A DNA stretch of 10,412 bases, taken from positions 1-10,412 of the forward strand of contig UROS01000076.1 in the NCBI GenBank assembly GCA_900549445.1, written 5' to 3'. This document shows, piece after piece, positions 5,431 through 10,412 of the stretch. Each line of letters begins with the position of its first letter. Within the stretch, counting starts at the first letter, position 1. Both the position numbers and the translations under genes were made by a program. The stretch comes from an uncultured Porphyromonadaceae bacterium (GTDB lineage Bacteria; Bacteroidota; Bacteroidia; Bacteroidales; Muribaculaceae). The notes below the pieces were generated by a model that saw nothing but the letters and a program-made list of their open reading frames with translations, was not told the origin of the DNA and searched no databases.

Positions 5431-7038
5431 TCATTCCGCGGCCTCTTCGCGGCGATAAATACGGACTCCGCTGCGGATTACGCGCCTTATAGTGCTCCAT
5501 TTCGGGAAAATGGCATGCGGACGCAAACCGCCGTAACCGCACAGTATCACCACGAGAGCCACAAGTCCCGCAATCAGAAGCCATCCGAACAATTCTTTGA
5601 GCGACACCGCGAGCGCTTGCCGCCTTACCGCCTGCATAATGCCGCCGACTTCTTCCCCGGCTATTCCGGTAGTGCGGGTAAAGGCATAGCTTAGCTGCGA
5701 GAAATTGCGCGCGGTGATATGCCGCAGCATCTCCCCGACAACGGCCGGCCCCAGAGTGGCGCCCATCACCGCCCCGGTAAACCCGTTTACGGTCAGTGCC
5801 TGAGGAAATTTCTGAAACGAGAGTCCGCTCTGGACAATCGACGTAAGGAACACCACCGAAATTATCACCGAGGCCGCCCCGCGGCAGAAAAGCGGGATGA
5901 AAAGCATCTCTTTCTCCACGCCGTAATCTATCATAAAATAAAAGTATGCGAGGTAAACAACCGCGAGGAAGAATCCGGCGGCTGTCATGGAGCGGTAGCG
6001 CCAGCGCCGCCGCGCAAACGTCAGATAGGTGAACGCAACACCGGCCGCGATTCCTGCCAATACGTACCAGTTGAGGTCAACGAGGTTAGTCCCGTCGAAT
6101 CCGAGAATAGTTTCGGCATAGCCGTGCTCCGCCACATGCTCCGTGGCCAGGAGAGTGAAAAACACAAGGTAAACGGCCGTTGCCCGCACAACGTTGCGGT
6201 TGGTGAGCGCCTCGAACGATATGTAGGGGTGCCTCAGGAAGGTAGCTCGCCAGAGGTTCAGAAGCAGACTCGCGGCAAGAATCGCCGCCGCTCCCTTCAT
6301 TTCGCCGGCCACCCACCAGTCGTAATATTCGCCATAAACGCAGATAAACGTGAAACTCAGCATTGTCACGCTCCACAGTCCGGCTCCTATCCAGTCGATT
6401 CCGAGAAGCGGGATGTAAGGCATCCCGCCCCGGAAAGGCCGCACGAGTACAAGGGTGAGCACAATCATCAGCAGGAGCAGACCCGCCATGACCCAATGAA
6501 AGTATTCCCACTGCCAGAAATAAGCAGTATAGACCGCAAACACCCCGCTCAGCTGAATGACACCGTCGACTACGAGGTAGACGTAGCAGAAAAACACCGC
6601 CATGTCGCGCACCGGCGTCAGCCATAACTGGATTGTTGAATTGCACACAAACGTGGCCCACATTCTGAACCATCCCGCCACAAAACAGGCAGCTATCAGA
6701 ACCGGGACAGAACGGGTGGAAGCGCAAATCAGGGTACACGCTATGAGAACCGTGCCGCATACGAGCAGTCCCGTACGGTTGCCGTAGCGGAATTTGAGCC
6801 GGAACATCACGGCGAAATTCACCGACATTCCGACGAGCTGCGCGTAGCCGGCCATGAGAATATCCTCGCGCATCAGCGCCGTCGACCCGACGATATCCGT
6901 GGCGGCAGCAAGGTAAAGACCTCCCGAGAACTGGATTATGAGAACGAAAAATATGAAAATCCACGGTTTGAGGTGGCGCGGCACGAAATCGGGAACATCG
7001 GGGATATCGAACGGTCCCTTAAGCAACGGAGCTCCCAT
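5431..7038 (-). CDS. EmrB-like MFS efflux transporter (DHA2-type, 14 helices)
   Basis: A 535-residue, strongly hydrophobic inner-membrane protein with roughly 13-14 hydrophobic segments from residue 25 to about 503, the size and topology of drug:proton antiporter family 2. EmrB-like landmarks are the WQWEYFHWVMAGLLLL segment (about 175-190, matching the W-x-W-I-F-x-x-N-x-P region), GIDWIGAGLW after it (213-222), and the late segment QALTVNGFTGAVMGATLG (413-430), which matches the S-x-x-N-x-x-R-x-x-G-x-x-G-T region of EmrB. The classic antiporter motif C (G-P-x-x-G-G) of helix 5 is not recognisable; the region reads VDGVIQLSGVFAVY. Its start overlaps the stop of the adaptor gene by one base (TGATG), so the two are translationally coupled. 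With the upstream adaptor and outer membrane protein it should form a tripartite exporter driven by proton uptake. The exported compound is unknown. The C-terminal tail is basic and cytoplasmic. Confidence 0.85.
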   Translation of the reverse strand: MGAPLLKGPFDIPDVPDFVPRHLKPWIFIFFVLIIQFSGGLYLAAATDIVGSTALMREDILMAGYAQLVGMSVNFAVMFRLKFRYGNRTGLLVCGTVLIACTLICASTRSVPVLIAACFVAGWFRMWATFVCNSTIQLWLTPVRDMAVFFCYVYLVVDGVIQLSGVFAVYTAYFWQWEYFHWVMAGLLLLMIVLTLVLVRPFRGGMPYIPLLGIDWIGAGLWSVTMLSFTFICVYGEYYDWWVAGEMKGAAAILAASLLLNLWRATFLRHPYISFEALTNRNVVRATAVYLVFFTLLATEHVAEHGYAETILGFDGTNLVDLNWYVLAGIAAGVAFTYLTFARRRWRYRSMTAAGFFLAVVYLAYFYFMIDYGVEKEMLFIPLFCRGAASVIISVVFLTSIVQSGLSFQKFPQALTVNGFTGAVMGATLGPAVVGEMLRHITARNFSQLSYAFTRTTGIAGEEVGGIMQAVRRQALAVSLKELFGWLLIAGLVALVVILCGYGGLRPHAIFPKWSTIRRVIRSGVRIYRREEAAE

Positions 7039-8072
7039 CAGTAACTGACCTCACATTCCACGTTCATACCTGCGCGGAGGCGTGCCATCTGCTCCGGGTC
7101 GTTGTCGGCGTCAAATTCTATCCTCACCGGGATGCGCTGGCGCACTTTTACGAAATTTCCGGCGGAATTATCCTGCGGGAGAATCGAAAGACTGGCTCCC
7201 GTTGCTCCCGACAGCGACGCCACCCGGCCGCGGAAAGTATATCCCGGAATGGCATCAACCTTTATCATGACACCGGCGCCCTCGGAAATCCGCGCTGTCT
7301 GGGTCTCACGGAAATTGGCGGTAACCCACGTGTCGGAAGTGTCGACCACGTCGAGCAACGTCTGCCCCGGCTGCACGAGCTGTCCGGTCTGTATCTCCTT
7401 GCGCGAGGCAAATCCGTCGCAGGGGGAAGTTATTACAGCATACGACAGATTCAGTTCGGCGGTTTCGAGCAGCGCCTTGGCCAGCTCGATTCCCGCATCG
7501 CTCTGAACGGTGCGGCGGCGCGTTTCCGCCACCACTCCGGAAGAGGCACTCCGCTGCTTCAGGAGCATTTCGTAGCGCGCCTTGCTTGCATCGTAGTCCG
7601 TGCGGGCACGGTCGTATTCGCGGCGCGTCACGGCGTCGCTCGCCAAAAGCGCTTCAAAGCGGTCGAGGTCGGTGCGGGCGTTGTCCATAAGCACTTTAGC
7701 CTCGGCTATCGAAGCCTCGCTCACAGCTACGTTAGCCGAAGCCACACCCACCGAACCGTCGGCCACACCGCGTCCGGCGAGCGCATTCTGATAGTCGGCG
7801 CGGGCTCTTGCCACACCGAGCCGCAGGTCGGCATCGTCGATCACAACGAGAGTGTCGCCCTTTCTCACGGGCTGGAACTCCTTAAATCTTATCTCCTTCA
7901 CATAACCCTGCACGCGGCTGCAAACCGGCACGATATGCCGGTGAACCGTGGCATTGTCGGTGAACTCCACCCGTCCGGGATGATAGAACTTGCTGCCGAT
8001 CCACACTCCCGAAGCAACTATTACGAGCACTACAATGATATACGATATGATTTTCTTCGATCTTGTTTTCAT
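7038..8072 (-). CDS. EmrA/HlyD-family periplasmic adaptor (membrane fusion protein)
   Basis: A 344-residue adaptor that bridges an MFS pump and a TolC-type channel across the periplasm. It has a short basic N-terminus and one membrane anchor (about 8-26). A first biotinyl-lipoyl half follows (about 40-80: VPVCSRVQGYVKEI and VRKGDTLVVID), then a long alpha-helical hairpin (about 82-208) rich in Ala, Arg and Asp. The second lipoyl half is ITSPCDGFASRKEIQTGQLVQPGQTLL (about 214-240), followed by a beta-barrel domain. The segment GASLSILPQDNSAGNFVKVRQRIPVRI (292-318) is the EmrA signature (compare LLPPENATGNWVKVVQRLPVRI-type sequences) and separates it from RND-type AcrA adaptors. The gene starts within the stop of the outer membrane gene (ATGA, 4-bp overlap) and ends in the TGATG junction with the pump gene. 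All three are therefore one coupled unit. Confidence 0.92.
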   Translation of the reverse strand: MKTRSKKIISYIIVVLVIVASGVWIGSKFYHPGRVEFTDNATVHRHIVPVCSRVQGYVKEIRFKEFQPVRKGDTLVVIDDADLRLGVARARADYQNALAGRGVADGSVGVASANVAVSEASIAEAKVLMDNARTDLDRFEALLASDAVTRREYDRARTDYDASKARYEMLLKQRSASSGVVAETRRRTVQSDAGIELAKALLETAELNLSYAVITSPCDGFASRKEIQTGQLVQPGQTLLDVVDTSDTWVTANFRETQTARISEGAGVMIKVDAIPGYTFRGRVASLSGATGASLSILPQDNSAGNFVKVRQRIPVRIEFDADNDPEQMARLRAGMNVECEVSY

Positions 8073-9385
8073 ATTTTTCCTGAAGTAAACAATAGTTTAT
8101 AGTAATAGTAAATGATGTTGATGCGGGCGTTTACGAGGCGCTGTTCGGCGTCGATTTTTGCGTCGGCGGCGTCGAGCAGCTCCGTAATGAGCGCCATACC
8201 CGAACCATAGCGGGCTGCCACGGTAAGATAATTGCTGCAGGCGAGTTCCACGCTCTTCTGCTGCGTCTTCAGTTCCTCGTAAGCCTCGAGATAGCGCACG
8301 TAGTCGCCGTGTACGGCCGTCGCGACATCTTCGCGGGCGGCATCCCGCTCAGCCAGGGAGCGCGCAGTAGCCGCTTTAGCCGCCGACAGTTTCTTGTTCG
8401 TCTTATAGAGCGACGAAAGGTTGAAACTCACGCCCGCTCCCACGAACCAATAGCTGAGATTACGGTTTATGGGAGGTATCTCTACGAGAATGGGGCCGTC
8501 CATTGTCCAGCGCGCCTGCAGACTGATTTTCGGACGTCGGTCGGCCTGCGCGAGGGCCTCGGCCGTGCGCGAGATTTCTGCCGAAGTGTCGGCAAGCCGG
8601 AGCGAGGGAGCAAGCCGCGCCGCCTCGGCCTGCCACCACGGTTCGGCTTCCACCGGCAGCGCCCGGGCGAGCAGTGCGGAATCAGGCTCCACGACCGTCC
8701 CCTCCTCCATGCCGGCAGTCGAAACCAGTTCCCGGTTGAGGATTCCTATGGTATTGTCGAGTTTCAGCGCGGCCAGGCCGAGATTCGAGATGAGAAGTTC
8801 GTAGCGCGTGATGTCGTTTTTCAGCGCCGTCCCCTGCTCGTAGCGGATCTGCATGTCGGCGAGCATTCGCCGCGCCGTGGCGATGTTGCCCTCCACTACC
8901 TCGCGCAGATTGACGGTTTTATACAGATCGAGATAATATCCGGCGAGGCGGAAACGTATATTGTCGCGCTGCAGCTCCTCGGCGTAGCGCGCTGCTGTTG
9001 ACTTCAACGAAGCCATCTCTATTGATTTTGTTATCGCGCCGCCGGAATAAAGCGGCTGGCTGACGTCGACCGACACTCCCGTTCCAAGGTGCGGAATCGG
9101 TGCCCTCTGATAGTCTGAGAGACTGCGTTTTACAGTAAAACCGTCGCCAATATAGCTTGCCGACAACGAACCGGATATTTCGGGGAGACGTGCCGCACGG
9201 GCTACACTTTTCTGCAACTCCGCCTCGCGCACCGCCTCGGCGGCGGAACGAAGATATACGCTGTGGCTCTCGGCTGTTTCAAAAACCTGCTCGAGAGTCA
9301 TTACGGTACGGGGCCGTTGTGCCGCGACCGTTGTGCCCGACAGTGCCGCCGAAAGCAGCACCGTGAGCAATCTGAGATTGATCAT
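8069..9385 (-). CDS. TolC-family outer membrane efflux protein
   Basis: A 438-residue outer membrane channel subunit. Residues 1-22 form a signal peptide (MINLRLLTVLLSAALSG, then TTVAAQ, cleavage probably after the alanines). Two outer membrane efflux protein repeats follow, about 30-215 and 245-430. They are dominated by long Ala/Glu/Arg helices with the usual short beta segments, SGSLSASYIGDGF, VSVDVSQPLYSGG and, in the second repeat, ISLQARWTMDGP and FVGAGVSFNLSSLY. The first-repeat phrase SQPLYSGG and the second-repeat VSFNLSSLYKTNKKL are typical of the family. The trimer should dock to the adaptor encoded immediately downstream. The ATG at 9385 gives a proper signal peptide, and there is no in-frame upstream extension worth using. 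It is the first clear gene of the operon; no TetR-, MarR- or AraC-type regulator gene is present next to it. Confidence 0.93.
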   Translation of the reverse strand: MINLRLLTVLLSAALSGTTVAAQRPRTVMTLEQVFETAESHSVYLRSAAEAVREAELQKSVARAARLPEISGSLSASYIGDGFTVKRSLSDYQRAPIPHLGTGVSVDVSQPLYSGGAITKSIEMASLKSTAARYAEELQRDNIRFRLAGYYLDLYKTVNLREVVEGNIATARRMLADMQIRYEQGTALKNDITRYELLISNLGLAALKLDNTIGILNRELVSTAGMEEGTVVEPDSALLARALPVEAEPWWQAEAARLAPSLRLADTSAEISRTAEALAQADRRPKISLQARWTMDGPILVEIPPINRNLSYWFVGAGVSFNLSSLYKTNKKLSAAKAATARSLAERDAAREDVATAVHGDYVRYLEAYEELKTQQKSVELACSNYLTVAARYGSGMALITELLDAADAKIDAEQRLVNARINIIYYYYKLLFTSGKI

Positions 9386-9417
9386 AAGTGAATGGGGTAA
9401 GAATTTTTTTGACGTAA

Positions 9418-9564
9418 CTACCGCAACCGCTGCCTGTTGGCGCGGCCGGTGACTATGCGGAATATCTGGTAGGGATCGTGCACCTTACCTGCCGGTGGCG
9501 GCAGTGCTTTTCCAACGTTCCTTAAACGCGAAAGAAAGAATTCCGGACATCGCGCCCGGAGCAA
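9418..9564 (-). CDS. Possible small leader ORF upstream of the efflux operon, unknown
   Basis: On the minus strand a reading frame is open from just after a TGA at 9595-9597 to a TAG at 9418-9420, 32 nt before the TolC start. Its last part reads ALPPPAGKV and then DPYQIFRIVTGRANRQRLR, a very basic C-terminus. Codon choice there looks like that of neighbouring genes: C or G in most third positions and ATA for Ile. There is no ATG in frame. The candidate starts are TTG at 9564 (48 residues) and GTG at 9483 (21 residues), so the given start is arbitrary. It could be a short leader peptide, a remnant of an eroded gene, or chance. I do not recognise the sequence. Confidence 0.3.
   Translation of the reverse strand: MLRARCPEFFLSRLRNVGKALPPPAGKVHDPYQIFRIVTGRANRQRLR
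9489..9504. repeat. Short hairpin in efflux leader
   Basis: CTGCCG (9489-9494) and CGGCAG (9499-9504) are perfect 6-bp arms around the 4-base loop GTGG. It lies within the predicted untranslated leader and inside the possible small leader ORF, where it encodes the Pro-rich ALPPPAG stretch. It may be no more than GC-rich coding sequence, or it may be a regulatory RNA stem. Confidence 0.3.
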
Positions 9565-9605
9565 AAAGCTGAAATGTGAAAAGTATCGGATTATTCATCA
9601 AAAAG

Positions 9606-9624
9606 CGGTTCTGTATAAACCGCA
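9606..9624. promoter_or_regulatory. Inverted repeat at predicted efflux start site (operator or 5' hairpin)
   Basis: Perfect 6-bp arms GCGGTT (9606-9611) and AACCGC (9619-9624) flank a 7-base centre. On the minus strand the repeat begins 4 bases after the TACCTTTG box and is followed by five T residues (9605-9601). The position suits a repressor operator of TetR or MarR type, or a hairpin capping the 5' end of the mRNA. The T run also makes it resemble a weak early terminator or attenuator. The repeat itself is certain; its role is inferred. Confidence 0.45.
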
Positions 9625-9628
9625 CTGC

Positions 9629-9660
9629 AAAGGTAAGCAAAAATCGGGACAATGTAAAAT
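9629..9660 (-). promoter_or_regulatory. Candidate Bacteroidetes-type promoter for the efflux operon
   Basis: Read on the minus strand, 9636-9629 is TACCTTTG, a full match to the Bacteroidetes -7 consensus TAnnTTTG. Twenty bases upstream lies TTTT (9660-9657), three of four matches to the -33 element TTTG. Transcription would start near 9625 and run into the efflux genes with an untranslated leader of about 240 nt. It lies downstream of the gap terminator, so it is placed to be the operon's own promoter. Confidence 0.5.
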
Positions 9661-9754
9661 GCGATTGTGAGAAAGTGCCGTGGCCACCACGCTACACACT
9701 TATTAGCAGCAAATTGCGCAGACACGACAGCGAAAAAAGCATTTCCCTTTGTCG

Positions 9755-9796
9755 GACTCCGCGGTTGTCGCCGGTGCCGAGGCGAGCACCGGAGTC
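9755..9796. repeat. Nested, competing inverted repeats
   Basis: An inner perfect stem pairs CCGGTGC (9771-9777) with GCACCGG (9786-9792) over an 8-base loop. An outer perfect pair, GACTCCG (9755-9761) with CGGAGTC (9790-9796), shares bases 9790-9792 with the inner stem, so the two cannot both form fully. It lies beyond the gap terminator in the gap reading direction and upstream of the efflux promoter. A role is unknown. Confidence 0.4.
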
Positions 9797-9809
9797 ACGA
9801 AGCCGTGGC

Positions 9810-9838
9810 TTGCGGGAATTCCATTAAAATTCCCGTAA
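9810..9838. repeat. Strong AT/GC hairpin CGGGAATT / AATTCCCG
   Basis: CGGGAATT (9813-9820) and AATTCCCG (9828-9835) form a perfect 8-bp stem with a 7-base loop. A G-T and two A-T pairs extend it to 9810-9838. It is not followed by a T run on either strand, so it is not an intrinsic terminator. It could be an intergenic repeat element, a processing site, or part of the 3' end region of gap transcripts that read through. Confidence 0.45.
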
Positions 9839-9852
9839 CTGCCGCAGGGGCG

Positions 9853-9892
9853 AAAAAAGTCCGGAACGGCACTCGGTGCGCCGTCCCGGACT
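9853..9892 (-). terminator. Rho-independent terminator of gap
   Basis: On the minus strand the stem arms are AGTCCGG and ACGGC against GCCGT and CCGGACT (9858-9870 with 9880-9892). One A/C mismatch interrupts the stem and the loop has nine bases. The stem runs directly into six T residues (complement of AAAAAA at 9853-9858). It begins 27 bp after the gap stop codon and should end gap transcription before the efflux promoter. Confidence 0.9.
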
Positions 9893-9918
9893 GTAAGGGT
9901 TATAAGAAGCAGGGCTGA

Positions 9919-10412
9919 TTAGCCGTTTACTTTCTTCATGTGAGCGATGAGGTCGAGCACTTTGTTAGAGTAGCCGATCTCGTTGTCGTACCAGGAGATA
10001 ACCTTAACGAAGGTAGGAGTGAGCTGGATACCTGCCTTTGCGTCGAAGATCGAGGTGAGGGGGCAGCCGAGGAAGTCGCTCGAAACAACTGCGTCTTCGG
10101 TGTAGCCGAGGATACCTTTGAGTTCGCCTTCGGAAGCCTCTTTCATAGCGGCGCAGATTTCGTCGTAGGTAGCGGGCTTAGCGAGGTTGACGGTGAGGTC
10201 GACAACAGAAACGTCGAGAGTGGGGACACGCATCGACATACCGGTAAGTTTGCCGTTGAGTTCGGGGATAACTTTACCTACAGCCTTTGCAGCACCGGTA
10301 GAAGAGGGGATGATGTTGCCGGAAGCAGCACGGCCGCCGCGCCAGTCCTTCATGGAGGGACCGTCAACGGTCTTCTGGGTAGCGGTGGTAGAGTGAACGG
10401 TGGTCATGAGAC
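9919..10412 (-). CDS. gap: Glyceraldehyde-3-phosphate dehydrogenase, type I, C-terminal part (runs off window)
   Basis: The last 163 or so residues of the glycolytic enzyme that oxidises glyceraldehyde 3-phosphate to 1,3-bisphosphoglycerate with NAD and phosphate in the cytosol. The visible part begins within LMTTVHS, which holds the catalytic histidine (E. coli His176), and continues through KTVDGPSMKDWRGGR, NIIPSSTGAAKAVGKV, LTGMSMRVPT, FDAKAGIQL and SWYDNEIGYSNKV to the C-terminus HMKKVNG. The catalytic cysteine and the NAD-binding N-terminal domain lie beyond the right edge, so the Met at 10407 is internal and not the start. Codons are ATC for Ile and many GCT, GTT, GGT and CGT, unlike the ATA-rich genes around it, as expected for very high expression. 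A strong terminator follows. Confidence 0.97.
   Translation of the reverse strand, partial: LMTTVHSTTATQKTVDGPSMKDWRGGRAASGNIIPSSTGAAKAVGKVIPELNGKLTGMSMRVPTLDVSVVDLTVNLAKPATYDEICAAMKEASEGELKGILGYTEDAVVSSDFLGCPLTSIFDAKAGIQLTPTFVKVISWYDNEIGYSNKVLDLIAHMKKVNG

Larger units (their letters stand above)
9386..9918. other. 533-bp spacer between the efflux operon and gap
   Basis: There is no convincing full-length gene here. From left to right it holds the predicted efflux leader with a possible small ORF (9418-9564) and hairpins. Next come the inverted repeat and promoter box (9606-9660), then an AT-mixed stretch (about 9661-9750) in which I see nothing. A block of hairpins (9755-9838) follows, and the gap terminator (9853-9892) is at the right. 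Two plus-strand open frames (9576-9827 and 9667-9918) show no protein-like features, and the second runs through the terminator. Confidence 0.7.

Noticed and set aside
6086..6964. 292-codon minus-strand frame within the MFS gene, and a 302-codon plus-strand frame at 5719-6627.
   Set aside because: Both are shadows of the MFS reading frame, low in hydrophobic segments and without recognisable motifs.
9542..9560. TCCGG/CCGGA inverted repeat in the efflux leader as an attenuator.
   Set aside because: Only 5 bp with a 9-base loop and no clean T run after it; expected by chance in GC-rich DNA.
9485..9598. Minus-strand 37-codon frame starting with ATG right after the palindrome (begins MNNPILFTF).
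   Set aside because: It has a proper ATG but ordinary composition with no coding bias, and it ends inside the leader in a different frame from the more convincing small ORF. Not strong enough to annotate.
9667..9918. Plus-strand 83-codon open frame in the spacer, and a similar one at 9576-9827.
   Set aside because: Both cover hairpins and, for the first, the whole gap terminator. Composition is Arg/Cys-rich with no domain, as expected from GC-rich noncoding DNA.

Overview
The window looks like chromosome of a GC-rich Bacteroidales bacterium, possibly Muribaculaceae-like. This is an inference from protein content and signals. PdxA has the Bacteroidetes-type start (THGDINGISYEV). A lipoprotein has an SDDDD export signal after its lipidated Cys. 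A TACCTTTG box fits the Bacteroidetes -7 consensus TAnnTTTG. Most genes use ATA freely for Ile, while the gap fragment uses ATC and U-ending codons, as expected of a highly expressed gene.

Left half, plus strand (1-4920): the C-terminal part of a YggS/PLPBP pyridoxal-phosphate homeostasis protein, a 110-bp gap, then five tightly packed genes. These are pdxA (pyridoxal phosphate synthesis), a MobA-like/sugar-phosphate-type nucleotidyltransferase, an ATP-grasp protein, a membrane CDP-alcohol phosphotransferase with an altered catalytic motif, and a HAD hydrolase. The last four together suggest a pathway that activates a phospho-alcohol or polyol with CTP, transfers it to an acceptor at the membrane, and trims or decorates the product. 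The exact product cannot be read from the sequence. This is the best candidate for an undescribed system here.

Right half, minus strand (9385 down to 4910): a tripartite efflux operon in the order TolC-like outer membrane protein, EmrA-like adaptor, EmrB-like 14-helix MFS pump, with ATGA and TGATG junctions. A thioredoxin-fold lipoprotein predicted to be surface exposed follows 23 nt downstream. The two operons converge, and their last genes overlap tail to tail by 11 bp with no intrinsic terminator.

Spacer and right edge (9386-10412): a 533-bp spacer upstream of the efflux operon holds a candidate promoter with an inverted repeat at its start site, a possible 48-codon leader ORF with coding-like codon use, several hairpins, and the strong terminator of the adjacent gap gene (GAPDH, C-terminal fragment, minus strand, running off the right edge). 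No tRNA, rRNA, CRISPR, IS element or transposase was seen.
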